Shown one piece after another: positions 32,893-44,019 of a stretch of DNA of 64,000 bases. The translations under genes were made by a program, and so were the position numbers. The stretch is taken from assembly GCA_003290165.1 (NCBI GenBank), contig QNQO01000595.1, positions 558,001-622,000 of the forward strand. The letters are read 5' to 3'. The first letter of the stretch is position 1; each line of letters opens with the position of its first letter. Source of the DNA: Berberis thunbergii. Taxonomy: Eukaryota > Streptophyta > Magnoliopsida > Ranunculales > Berberidaceae. The notes under the pieces are model-generated. The model was not told the DNA's origin. It searched no databases and saw only the letters and a list, made by a program, of their open reading frames with translations.

Positions 32893-35846
32893 TCACAAGA
32901 TCGTTGGAACTTTCTCAGCTTTCCAAACCTGCCTTTTGAGTTCTTCATCAAAGCTCTCTGGCATGCTTCGTTTGTATATGCTTTTCAGGGTAGTAAGGTG
33001 TTCGATTCCCTTGGGCACCTCTCCTAAGCAAGAACAATCAATGAACTTCAATTTCTGAATGGAGAGCATTGCCCCTTTCTCTACAATCACCATACCCAAG
33101 GTCATCAATGAGTGTAGTTTCAATAATTTAAGTTGTTGAAATCCCCCTCTCTCGAAGTGCAATATTTCTCCGGAGAATGCGTTGTTGATAAGTCTTAGTT
33201 CCACCAAACAAGGCAGTCTTTGAAGACCTCTAACCACCTGATAGACAGAAACAGGACAGAGTCTAGTTCAGGACAGTAGTTTGTTAGAGTCTAGGATGGT
33301 TTGTTAGAATGACCTGTAATCAGTTAGTGAATTATGACAACCTGTTAGTATGAGCTGTAGTCTGTTAGTAGATGTTCTTGATTCCTAGATGTAATCTGTA
33401 ATAGATATAAATACATGTAAAGCTCTCTACAATGAATAAGATTGAATAACAATAGCAGAGTTTTTTCATTTGGTTCATACATTTCTAACTCCACCGATTC
33501 GTCTTCTATGAAGCAATTTTCAAGTGTTACCTTGGCGAGTTTATGAAGTTTTGAAATCCAGCTAGGAAGGGTTTGCAATTGTCCATCCATGAAAAGCTTC
33601 TCTAGGGGTGGAGTAGAACAGAGATCATCCATATTATGTTGTCCCTCATGTGAAGTATGTAAAGTCACTTGCAACGAACGCAGGTACTTCATCTTCTCAA
33701 TAGATGCAAGAAGTTTCACCCCGTCTTCTTCCATGAGATCTACTATGACCAGTTTCCTCACTTGAGTCAGCATGCCCAGATTCTCACGCAATACTGATCT
33801 TCCATTGTCTTCAGCTTGAACTACTGAAAGATGTTCTAGTTTAGTCAGTCTCTGGATTTCGACAGGCAAAATGATACCTTTACCACCTTGTCCGATAGAA
33901 AGGTAGCGAAGGCTGTTTAGATTGAGGATGTCATTTGGCAGCTCAGTTGCTTTGCAATTCTTCATGATAAGTGTCTCAAGGTTCTTTAGCTTCCCAATGG
34001 AATTTGGAAGAGACTGAATAAACGAACCCTCAATATTTAGATACCTCAAATGGAGTAGCTTCACAATTTTAGGTGGAAACTCAAGTAACTCCAGCTTCAG
34101 TACTCTCATAAGCTTAAAGCTCGAAAGGAGAGTAGACTCCGTTAAAACAGAGCGACTCTGTTGGTTGAATAGAATGAAAGACCGAAGTTTAAGAAAAAAA
34201 CACTCGTCTCTTTTTAACAATTTATCCAGGTTTTCAGTGTTGAAGATAGATAGTCGCCGTCCAACCATTTGATCCTGTAGCCTTTCTCGATCAAGGTGTG
34301 CCACAAAGCCTTGCTCGTGAGCCTTCATAATGATAAACTCGCACATAAGATCATGAATTCGACACGTCTTTACGTTTCCCACCACATCAAGCGCTTCTAC
34401 TTGAACCAAGCTCCTACTGATTAGCTCGTCAAGGTATCCTCTTGCAATATCTTCAGCGGTGGAGCTATCACCAACACTAGGTCTTCTTTCAATGAATCCT
34501 TCCGCAATCCATAGCTGAACTAAGCTATTACACTTGATGGAATAATCCTCCGGGAAGATGCACAAATACAAGAAACGGGATTTTAGGCGGTAAGGCAAGT
34601 CAGTGTAGCTTAGCGAAAAGATGCAGTTTAAATCTTTCAGATGCTCATGATTTAGTTCCATCAGGAAACGAAGGTTTTCGTACATTCTGTCCAATTCCAT
34701 ATCCCTCTTGCTTCGCAGAAGGCCGGCTATGGAGACGACGGCAAGTGGAAGCCCATTGCACTTCTGCAAGAACTTTTGACAAATTTCTCTCAAATAGGTT
34801 GGGAAACTGTTCACATCGTCTGATGAAAACACATTCTTGCAGAAGAGCTTCGTGGAGTTTTCTGTTGACAGGCGTGGAAGTTCGAACTCACGGTGATACT
34901 TTTTTCCAACTACACATGCACGGGCTACATCGTGGTTGCGTGTAGTCACCATTATTCTACTACCAGGCCCATTATCATCAAGAAATACATTTTTTAAACC
35001 ATTCCACGCATCTAAGTTCCGTATGTCATCAAGAACCACAACGTACCGCTTTCCTCTTAAGCACTCTTGTAGCTTCTTCTTCAAATCAGCTGTCTGCATG
35101 GACTCTACCTCATCTTGGAACTTCGTCTTCTGCTCCTCATTCAACAATTCCTTTATCAGGTTTTGCAATAGTGTGTTAATATGGAATGTCTGGGAGACAG
35201 TAACCCATAAACGGTGGGGAAAGTTGTCTATCATGGCCTGACTGTCAAACACTTTCTGCACTAGAGTGGTCTTGCCGAGACCACCCTCTCCGTACACCGA
35301 AATGATGCCTAGTCCAGACGAGTTTCCGTCATAGTTGACTAACCACCCAATCAGTTCATCTTTGTACTCGTCAATGCCCACGAGTTGAGCCTCCTCAATA
35401 AACAGAGCATCCTCTCGTGGATTCCGTGGTACTGTGATTTGTCCAGTTCTCGAACTAGATCTTGGATCCCCATGGCTAAGACCATAACTTTCTTTTATGT
35501 TGGCAATATGCTCGACTTTCATTTTTATTTTCTTGATTGGTTTGACAAATTTTTGCCGTGACTCCAGTTTGATCATCCTCTGGAGCCGATGGTGGGAAAG
35601 AAGCGAGTACTCATCGAGAATGTCTTCTGTCTCATACGCCACCTCACGAACTTGTTTCACCCATTCCTTCACTCTTTCATCTCTATCCTCCTTAGTATCA
35701 GCATCCTTGAGAAATGCTTGCATGCTACGGAATTCATCTTCGATTATTTCATTGATCTCTTTACTAACTCTTCTTACAGAACTAACTTCTTGAAAAGCCC
35801 AGGAACCCAGTGTTTGCAAAAGAATGTTTACAACACTTTCAGCCAT
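32893..35846 (-). pseudogene. CC-NBS-LRR (RPM1-like NLR) resistance gene split by a solo LTR
   Basis: The start MAESVVNILLQTLGSWAFQE at 35846 is preferred over the upstream ATG at 35900, because NLRs of this class begin MAE. Visible parts are: an Rx-type coiled coil with an EDVID-like ETEDILDEY (about residue 72); P-loop GEGGLGKTTL (186); kinase-2 VVLDDI (270), with Arg where Trp is usual; GSRIMVTTRN (295); GLPLAV (365); and IHDLM instead of MHDLM (497). LRRs follow. At VELEM the frame enters a 252-bp insertion (33239-33490). The LRRs resume at VRGLQRLPCLVELRL (33237) and run to a stop at 32893. Before the insertion the protein would have been about 900 residues, intronless. As it stands it makes a truncated receptor of about 834 residues with a foreign tail. 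NLRs are intracellular immune receptors. Confidence 0.9.
33239..33490 (+). mobile_element. Solo LTR inserted in the LRR region of the NLR gene
   Basis: This 252-bp insert begins TGATAGACAG and ends TTTCTAACT. It has a TATAAATA box at about 33407 followed by a CTCTCTAC stretch, as in a Copia-type or TRIM LTR read on the plus strand. An exact 5-bp duplication CCACC flanks it (33234-33238 and 33491-33495). The LTR ends would be TG...CA, and the last base has changed to T. No internal region is left, so it is a solo LTR formed by recombination between two LTRs. Confidence 0.85.
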
Positions 35847-35980
35847 TGATTCTCTCTTTTCTCTTCCGCTTTTACTGTCTACTTTTCTTTTCCTTCTCAC
35901 ATTTTATAACTGTATGCTTTGTTGTTTTTATCTGCAAAACTTGACTTAATCTTTGATCACTACTTTGGTTGTTAGGTTGT

Positions 35981-36575
35981 CACTACAAAAAAATGGACAT
36001 TAGCGACGGCTAAAAACCGTCGCTGATTGAGCTAAAACCGTAGCTAAAAGGAATTAGCGACGGCGCCACATCCGTCGCTGTCCCGTAGCTAGATTTATCG
36101 TCGCTAATTGATTCAGCGACGGCAAAACTGCCGTAGCTAATTAGCCACGGGATAGAACCGTCGCTAAATTGTAAAATATCCGTCGCTAACTGATTTTTTT
36201 TTTAAAAAAATTAATTTTTTATTAATTTAGCGACGGCATATTTGCCGTGGCTAACTGATTTTAAAAAATTAAATTAATTTTTTTTATTTTAGCGACGGCA
36301 TTTTGGCCGTGGCTAACTGATTTTTTTTAAAAAAAATATTTTTTTTTATTTTAGCGACGGCATTTTCGCCGTGGCTAACTGATTTTTTAAAAAATAAATA
36401 AATTTTTTTTATTTTAGCGACGGCATTTTGGCCATGGCTAACTGATTTTTTAAAAAAAAATTTAACATTTTTTTATTTTAGCGACGGCATTTTAGCCGTG
36501 GCTAACTGATTTTTAAAAAAAATTAAAATTTTTTTTATTCTAGCGACGGCATTGTGGCCGTCGCTAAATGGTTTT
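35981..36575. repeat. Left subterminal repeat ladder of element D
   Basis: After the terminus come palindromic units (TTAGCGACGGCTAAAAACCG type). Then follow at least seven tandem copies of a roughly 60-bp unit: TTTAGCGACGGCATTTTGGCC, GTGGCTAACTGATTTTT, then an A/T run (36170-36575). Spacing of the CGACGG cores is regular. Confidence 0.85.
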
Positions 36576-37534
36576 TAAAAAAAAATATATATATATATAT
36601 TTTTTCGAGATCTGAGATTTCTCCGAGATTTTTTTAAAAGAACAGATTTTTCCGAGATTTTTTTTAAAAGATCAGATTTCTCCGAGATCTGAGATTTCTC
36701 CGAGATTTTTAAAAATATATATATATTTCAGATCTCGAGAACTCAGATTTTTCAGATCTCCGAGATCAGAGATCTCAGATCTCCAAGATCCGATCAGATT
36801 TTTCAGATCTCGAGATCCGATCAGATTTTTCAGATCTCGAGATCTCAGATTTTTCAGATCTCCGAGATGAGAGATCTCAGATCTCCGAGAGAGCGGCGGC
36901 GGATGAAGGGAGGGGAGAGAGAGGCGGCCGAGATCGGTGTCGAGGAAGCGGCGGACTTCTCCTCAGTGGGTTTCTTCTCTGGAAGATGAGAGAAAAAAAA
37001 TTTTGAGAGAAAATTTTTGTTTAAGTTGGTTTGTAGAAAAAATTGAAATTTATATAGAGAAATGTAATTGAAGGGGATTGGTTGTGTTAGTTTCACGCGG
37101 ATTGATGACGTGGTTTGGTTTAGTGCGTTGGATTGAGCTAAATTTTTTGGTGTTATTAATGGTTGAGATGAGATTTCACGCGGATCGGTGATAATTTTTT
37201 TAAAAACCAATTAGCTACGGTTGTATTACCGTCGCTAATTAGTTTGTTATATTTTTTTTTTAAAAATCATGTTAGCTACGGTTATAAAACCGTCGCTAAG
37301 CTCTTTTTCAATTTTTTTTTTTAAAAAAAATCACATTAGCTACGGCGTTCAAGCCGTCGCTAACTTCTTTTCATATATTTTTTTTTAAATCACAAAAAAA
37401 CTTAGCTACGGCTGTATTGCCGTCGCTAATTAGTTTACTATATTTTTTTAAAAAAAATCATTTTAGCTACGGTTGGACTACCGTCGCTAAGCTCTTTTTT
37501 AATTTTTTTTGTTTTTAAAAAATCACATTAGCTC
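36576..37534. other. Element D inner left: AGATCT-rich region and second repeat block
   Basis: From 36600 to 36890 the sequence is made of GAGATCTCAGATTTTT-type units, rich in the palindromes AGATCT and CTCGAG. A GC-richer leader-like patch follows (36880-36970). From 37195 to 37520 are further tandem units TTAGCTACGG...CCGTCGCTAA. No coding sequence is seen; a 118-codon minus-strand frame (36854-37210) is low in information. Confidence 0.5.
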
Positions 37535-39505
37535 TTTTTTTTGTTTCTAATCTGATCTTCTTTGATCTTTTTTGATATTCTATGATCTTCTCTGATCTTC
37601 TTTGATCTTCTTTGATTTTCTTTGATCTTCTTTGATTTTTTTTATCTGATCTTCTTTGGTCTTCTTTGATTTGATCTGATCTGATCTTCTTTCATCTTCT
37701 TTGATCTTATTTGATATTCTTTGATCTGATCTTCTTTGATCTTCTTTGAACTTCTTTGATATTCTTTGATTTTTCTTTGATCTGCTTTGATATTTTTTTA
37801 TCTGATCTTCTTTGATCGTATTTGATATTCTTTGATATGATCTTCCTTGATCTTCTCTGATCTTATTTGATCTTCTTTGATCTGATCTGATCTTATTTTA
37901 TCTAATCTTCTTTGATCTAATATTCTTTGATCTACTTTTAACTTCTTTGATCTGATCTGATCTGATCTTCCTTGATCTTCTCTGATCTTATTTGATCTTA
38001 TTTGATATTCTTTTATCTGATCTTATTTGATCTTCTCTGATTTGATCTGATTTGATCTGATCTGATCTGATCTGATCTGATCTGATCTTCCCAGATCTTC
38101 CTTGATATTCTCTGATCTTCTTTGATTTTCTTTGATCTTTTTTATCTGATCTTCTTTGAACGTCTCTGATATTCTTTGATCTTTTTTTATCTTATCTACT
38201 TTGGTCTTCTTTGATCTTATCTTAATTGATTTGATCTGATCTGATCTTATTTGATCTAATTTGATCTTCTTTGATCTGATCTGATCTGATCTGATCTTCA
38301 TTGATCTTCTTTGATCTACTTTTAACTTCTTTGATCTTCTTTGATCTGATCTAATCTGATTTAATCTAATCTCTTTGATCTACTTTTAACTTCTTTGATC
38401 TGATCTGATTTTCTTTGATCTGATCTTCTCTGAACTTCTTTGATCTTCGTTGTTCTTCTTTGATTTGATTTGATCTGATCTTCTTTGATCTTATTTGATA
38501 TTCTTTGATCTGATCTTCTCTGATCTTCTTTGATCTTCTTTGAACTTCTTTGATCTTCTTTGATTTTTCTTTGATCTGCTTTGATCTTTTTTTATCTGAT
38601 CTTCGTTGATCTTCTTTGATCGTATTTGATATTCTTTGATATGATCTTCCTTGATCTTCTCTGATCTTATTTGATCTTTTTTGATCTGATCTGATCTTAT
38701 TTTATCTGATCTTCTTTGATCTAATCTTCTTTGATCTACTTTTAACTTTTTTGATCTGATATGATCTGATCTGATCTTCCTTGATCTTCTCTGATCTTAT
38801 TTGATCTTCTTTTATCTGATCTTATTTGATCTGATCTGATTTGATCTGATCTGATCTTCCCAGATCTTCCTTGATCTTCTCTGATCTTCTTTGATCTTCT
38901 TTGATCTTTTTTTATCTGATCTTCTTTGAACGTCTCTGATATTCTTTGATCTTTTTTTATCTGATCTACTTTGGTCTTCTTTGATCTTATCTTATTTGAT
39001 TTGATCTGATCTGATCTGATCTTCTTTGATCTAATTTGATCTTCTTTGATCTGATCTAATCTTATTTGATCTGATTTTCTTTGATATACTTTTAACTTCT
39101 TTGATCTGATTTAATCTAATCTCTTTGATCTACTTTTAACTTCTTTGATCTGATCTGATTTTCTTTGATCTGATATTCTTTAATCTTCTTTGATCTGATC
39201 TTCGCTGTTCTTCTTTGATTTGATCTGATCTGATCTTCTTTGATATTCTTTGATCTGATCTTCTCTGATCTTCTTTGAACTTCTTTGATTTTCTTTGATA
39301 TTTTTTTATCTGATATTCTTTGATCTTCTTTGATCTTATTTGATATTCTTTGATTTGATCTTCCTTGATCTTCTCTGATCTTATTTGATCTTTTTTTGAT
39401 CTGATCTGATCTTCTTTGATCTACTTTTAACTTCTTTGATCTTCTTTGATCTGATCTGATCTGATCTTCTATGATCTTATTTGATCTTCTTTGATTTGAT
39501 CTTAT
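37535..39505. repeat. About 2-kb GATC-rich array (TTTGATCTTCT / TGATC units)
   Basis: Almost the whole stretch is built from TGATCTTCTTTGATC, TGATC and related words, with runs such as GATCTGATCTGATCTGATC at 38040-38090 and 38270-38300. Larger blocks recur: the segment around 37790-38160 is repeated with small changes around 38580-38950 and again near 39300. This suggests a higher-order repeat of several hundred bases. It encodes nothing sensible; the minus-strand frame at 38023-38301 is a run of Ile, Arg, Ser, Asp, Gln and Lys words. Confidence 0.9.
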
Positions 39506-41023
39506 TTGCTACGGCCAATTGCCGTGCCTAATTGGTTTTTATAAAAAAAAATATCAAACTCATTAGCCACGACATGTTTCATTGGCGAGATTCGAACCCG
39601 GGTCGCCTGAGTAAAAGCCAGTTCTCCTAACCGGACTGGAAGGTAATGGGTTATTGGTGATTTTATCCAGTTTATCAATATATATCTATTTTTTTATATA
39701 ATTAAAACAAAAAGAATTAGCTATGGTAGAGAACCGTGGCTACTGAGTTTTATTTATATATAATTTTAAAAAAATTCACATTTAGCTACGATATTTTGAC
39801 CGTGGCTAACAAAAAAAATTGTAAACGTTAGCTACGGCCCTATTGCCGTCGCTATATTGATTCCTTATAATTTTTTTAAAAAAATGCATTAGCGACAGTT
39901 TTAAACATTAGCTACGACCCTACAACCGTCGGTACGTTGTTTTCTTATAATATTTTTTTTTTCTAAAAATCACATTAGCGACGGTATGTAGACCGTAGCT
40001 AACAAAAAATTTCTAAACCATAGCTACGGTCACAATGCCGTCGTTAAGTTTTTTTTAATTTTTTTTGTTTTTAAAAAATCAAATTAGCTACGGTTTTGAA
40101 ATCGTCGCTAATGTCTTTTAATATTTTTTTTAAATCACAAAAAATCTTAGCTACGGCTTTATTACCGTCGCAAATTAGTTTACTATATATATATTTTTTT
40201 AAAATCATGTTAGCTACGGTCAGAAAACCGTCGCTAAGGTTTTTTTAATTTTTTTTGTTTTTAAAAAATCACATTAGCTACGGTTTTCAAGCCGTCGCTA
40301 ATTAGTTTACTATTTTTTTAAAAATCATGTTAGCTACGGTTAGAAAACCGTCGCTAAGTTTTTTTTATTTTTTTGTTTTTAAAAAATCACATTAGCTACG
40401 GTTTTCAAGCCGTCGCTAATTAGTTTACTATTTTTTAAAAAATCATGTTAGCTACGGTTAGAAAACCGTCGCTAAGTTTTTTTTTAATTTTTTTATTTTT
40501 AAAAAATCACATTAGCTACGTTTTTAAGCCGTCGCTAATTAGTTTACTATTTTTTTAAAAATCATGTTAGCTACGGTTAGAAAACCGTCGCTAATCTTTT
40601 TTTTTTTAATTTTTTTTATTTTTAAAAAATCACATTAGCTACGGTTTTCAAGCCGTCGCTAAGGTGTTTTCACATATATTTTTTTTTAAATCACAGAAAC
40701 ATTAGCTACGGTTGTATGGCCATTGCTGATTTGTTTTTTAAAATTTTTTTTAAAAAAAATCACGTTAGCGACGGTTTTTGGACCGTAGCTAGCGAAAAAA
40801 TTTCTAAACATTAGCTACGGTCGGAATGCCGTCGCTAATGTTTGTATTAGCGACAGTTTTTACCCGTCGCAAAACGGTTAGCGACGGTTAAGTTAATTTA
40901 TGTACCCAAAACCGTAGCAGAAATTTTAGCGACGGTTTTTTGCCGTCGCAAACCGTTTAAATAGCGACGGTTTTAAAAAACCGTCGCTAATTGCCGTAGC
41001 TAATTTTGCTTTTTTTTGTAGTG
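39506..41023. repeat. Right subterminal repeat ladder of element D
   Basis: About fifteen tandem units of 80-120 bp carry TTAGCTACGGTT...AACCGTCGCTAA with poly-T and poly-A spacers. A block of two alternating units (ATCATGTTAGCTACGGTTAG and ATCACATTAGCTACGGTTTT) is repeated at least four times between 40200 and 40660, so part of the ladder expanded recently. The last 150 bp carry dense CGACGG palindromes up to the terminus at 41023. Confidence 0.88.
39583..39640 (-). repeat. tRNA-like segment inside element D
   Basis: On the minus strand the sequence reads CCGGTTAGGAGAACTGGC, then CTTTTACTCAGGCGACCC and GGGTTCGAATCTCGCC. This resembles tRNA A and B box regions at about the right spacing. A complete cloverleaf is not apparent: no acceptor stem and no clear anticodon arm. 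It is probably a SINE head or tRNA-derived fragment trapped in D, not a working tRNA gene. Confidence 0.4.
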
Positions 41024-41376
41024 TGTGTTAAAGCATACCCGGCAAAACTAAGTTTGTTAGCTTAAGCTGTCATTCTGTTTTGACAGCCACTTCAGTTGTC
41101 TAGGTGTCTATATAAAACAATGTATTAATTTTTTTTTTCAGTCATTGCAAGGATTACTGCAACCCAACAAATGTAATTATGCTGTACGAAAATGTCAAAC
41201 TCATGTAACCATGCTAATATGACTTGCCTAATCAACCAAAAACTGCATTCAAAGAATTCAGCAGCAAACACACTATTCCCTTTCTACAACTGATCAAGAA
41301 CTTTCAATCAACAAACACGGGACTTAACAGAACCACAAGGTCAGCACACTACTGTGTAGCCGGCGTGATAATTCAA
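41024..41376. other. Intergenic between element D and RPS19, LTR-like patch
   Basis: About 41054-41160 resembles an LTR piece: TGTTAGCTTAAGCTGTCATT, then TCTATATAAAACAATG, a TATA-like box. The rest (41160-41376) is probably the 3' untranslated region of the RPS19 gene on the minus strand. No other gene is seen. Confidence 0.4.
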
Positions 41377-41812
41377 TCAAGGAGCAACAGCAACTACAAT
41401 GCGTCCAGCAACTTGGTCAAGGTCCCGCTGGCCACTAGATGTGATTCTTCTCCCACCTTTGGGATTGATGTCAACAATTTTCATTAGCTCGAGCTGTTGG
41501 AGGATGTGGCGTGCAATCGCACCACTGGTCTTGCAAAAATGGGGTGGACGACTTCCATTCCTCTTCCTGCCACCATAAATCTTACGAAAACTGCCTACTC
41601 CAATACCCTGCCTCAAGTAGATCTTTCTAGCCGTTGACGCAGCTCTGATGTTATACCAATCTGAATCATAAGGGGCAAGCTCCTTGAATGTAGCAGTTTT
41701 GACGATATCCGTCCAGTGAGGAAGCTCCATCTTGCCGGATCTCTTGAGATGCACCACATAGGCCTTGACGAACTCATGAGGAGAGACGTCCTTCACAGTT
41801 GTTGTAATCTAA
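41377..41812 (-). pseudogene. RPS19: 40S ribosomal protein S19 (eS19) gene body lacking its 5' end
   Basis: The minus-strand frame encodes [91 protein letters not shown] and [17 protein letters not shown] to a stop at 41377. This is nearly the whole 143-residue eS19, which is needed for maturation of the small ribosomal subunit. The start codon is missing: upstream of ITTTVKDV is a TTTAG acceptor-like site, and no exon with MAT-like sequence is seen before the Copia element at 42036. Either the first exon was separated by the Copia and CACTA insertions, or this is a truncated copy. The body has no stops, so decay is slight. Confidence 0.85.
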
Positions 41813-42035
41813 ATTGTCACAGTAAGACATTCCCAAGTATTTTGAAAATCCATATACTGACCATGTTTGCTAGTATAATGTATTAGATGTTTTACTCAAG
41901 CAAAACCAAGCAAAACCAATTTGCAAACATAAAGCATGTATTCCACCCAAACATTAAGCAGGCGAACAATACCAAATGCTAAAAAACTCAAATCCGAATC
42001 TTTAAGCAAATGTAAATAAACATACTAATGTAAGC

Positions 42036-42261
42036 TATTGAGAATATCCTGATTGATTGGGAATATTTGTATTAGGAAGGTTGCTTATTGAGTCGAGATT
42101 GTATAATAGGTTTAAGGAAATTAGCAGATTATATTGTAAATATTCTCACAATATTCTCTTGATGAGCTTGTATATAAACAGTAGAATGAAATGAGAAAGA
42201 GACAACACAATACACACAAATCAATTCTTTTGTGTCTAATATTTCATCATGGTATCAGAGC
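42036..42261 (+). repeat. Copia 5' LTR and primer-binding site
   Basis: The LTR is about 214 bp, with TATATAAACAG as a TATA-like box at about 42171 and an ATTTCA-type end before TGGTATCAGAGC. The first two bases are TA, where TG is expected. Confidence 0.8.
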
Positions 42262-42967
42262 CTATCATACGAGTATCATAAAGGGAGAAAAGGTACCTGA
42301 TCGAAACCTCTTTGAATAAAAAGGGTCTCTTTGAATAAGAAGGAACGAAGAAGAAGAACCTCTGGCCTGATCGAAGAACCTCTAGCCTGATCGAAGAACC
42401 TGTGCGATTCAGATCTGGCCTGATTCAGATCTGATCGAACCTCTGAACTATCGAAACCTCTGATCGAAGATTGAACTATCGAACCTGATCGAAGACTGAA
42501 CTATCGAACCCGATCGAAACCTCTGATCGAATCTCTGATTGGACCTGATCGAAGACTAAACCTGATCGAACCTTATCGAATCTGATTGCACCAACATCCT
42601 TAACCATCAAAATTGAACGAAGAAGTTCTGATCGAACTTTTGATCGAAGAAGACGAAGCAGGAACCTTTTTGATCGAAGAAGATGAAGCAGGAACCTTTG
42701 GTTTGGTTGAGAACCTCTCGATATTTATCAAGCCGGGGTACCAATCGGCCAAAGAGGAGCAGTCAGAACCTCTCGTTGTGATTCTCTCTGTTTATGTTTC
42801 TCTGGTTCTCTGTTTCTCTGTTTGTGAAATGAATAAGTAAAAGAAAGAAAAGAAACGAAAAAAAAATCTAAAAAAAAAAATCTATGTTTCTCTGCGTGAG
42901 GAGCAGTTAGAGCTGCAGCTTTAATTCTTTCTGCGACATTTTTGAAATCTCTCTTTGAACACCGATC

Positions 42968-43957
42968 ATGGCTGGCGGTGAAGTCTCTACTGGTGAAACT
43001 CGGAAGACGATTTCACCTTACGACATCACTTCCCTTGATAATCCCGGACTTTCAATTACTCAGGTTCAATTGAAAGGGGACAATTATGATGAATGGGCTT
43101 GTTCGTTTCGAACGGCCTAGAGGGCCCGGAAGAAATTCGGGTTCATTGATGGAACTATCACACAACCTGGCGAGTAGTCACGAGACCTCGAAGACTGGTG
43201 GACTATCAACTCGCTTTTGGTGTCCTGGATCCAAAATACCATCGAACCTACGCTACGCTCCACTATTTCTCATGTGGAAATAGCGCAGGATCTCTGGAAT
43301 GATATCAAGGATCGATTCTCCATTACTAACGGACCATGGATTCAACAACTGAAATCTGATCTTACAGATTGCAAACAGAAGGGGCTGACCATAATGGACT
43401 ACTATGGGCGACTTAAACAACTTTGGGATGAACTAGGTAATTTCGAACAATTACCGACTTGCAAGTGCAGGAAGTGTACATGCAATCTCGCTTCGATTCT
43501 GGAGAAAAAACAGGAGGAAGAAAAAGTACATTTGTTTCTTATGGGTTTGGATGACAATTTGTACGGAACAGTGAGATCCAATATATTGGCTCAAGATCCA
43601 TTGCCAAACATGAACAAGGTATACTCAATTCTCATTCAAGAGGAGTGAGTAAAAAAAATCGTTCGTGGCAAGGAAGAACGCGGGGAAATTATGGCCCTTG
43701 CCACACGGACCCGTCTTGACGAAAAGGATAAATCTAGTACGGTGTGTTCCCACTGTAAAAGGACGGGGCATGAATCTAACAATTGTTTTGCCTTGCACGG
43801 TTATCCGGAGTGGTGGGTTGACCGACCCCGAAGCGATGGGAAAAGTGCTGGTGCTGGTCGCGGTAGAGGGCAGTCAAGTCTCGAGGCCATGGTCGAGGAA
43901 CCAAGGGTACACATCGTGCCAACGTTGCTCACACAGGTTCTGCTAGGGCAGGAGTGA
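42968..43957 (+). pseudogene. Copia gag with zinc knuckle
   Basis: The frame from MAGGEVSTGETRKTISPYD carries the Copia gag features LDNPGLSITQVQLKGDNYDE, DLWNDIKDRFS, MDYYGRLKQLWDEL and KVHLFLMGLDD, and a CCHC knuckle CSHCKRTGHESNNC followed by HGYPEWW. Gag forms the particle that packages element RNA. TAG stops interrupt the frame at 43118 and 43175, and a TGA at 43646 separates gag from the knuckle in the same frame. Confidence 0.9.
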
Positions 43958-44019
43958 CCGAGACAGATACATCTCCCCTACCTGGGCTGAATACTGATCA
44001 GTGGCAGACACTTCTCTAA

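Larger units (their letters stand above)
35981..41023. mobile_element. CACTA element D (5.0 kb), non-coding, next to the NLR promoter
   Basis: The left end is CACTACAAAAAAATGG and the right end, reverse complemented, is CACTACAAAAAAAAGC. The 3-bp target duplication TGT is perfect (35978-35980 and 41024-41026). Long subterminal arrays of TTAGCGACGG...CCGTCGCTAA units occupy both sides. The centre is a GATC-rich low-complexity array. No protein is coded. The left end lies 135 bp upstream of the NLR start codon, so D sits in or just before that gene's promoter. Confidence 0.92.

Noticed and set aside
35497..35849. Plus-strand frames opposite the NLR coiled-coil region
   Set aside because: Antisense shadows of the NLR coding sequence.
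38023..38301. Minus-strand open frame of 92 codons rich in Ile-Arg-Ser-Asp-Gln words
   Set aside because: It is a direct reading of the GATC array; the composition follows from the repeat and there is no gene context.
37535..39505. A CRISPR-like or centromeric satellite array
   Set aside because: There are no constant spacers or repeats of CRISPR type, the sequence is plant nuclear DNA, and the array is bounded by CACTA ends, not by a satellite field.
39583..39640. A functional tRNA gene
   Set aside because: Only A-box- and B-box-like parts are present; no acceptor stem or anticodon loop can be drawn, and it lies inside element D.
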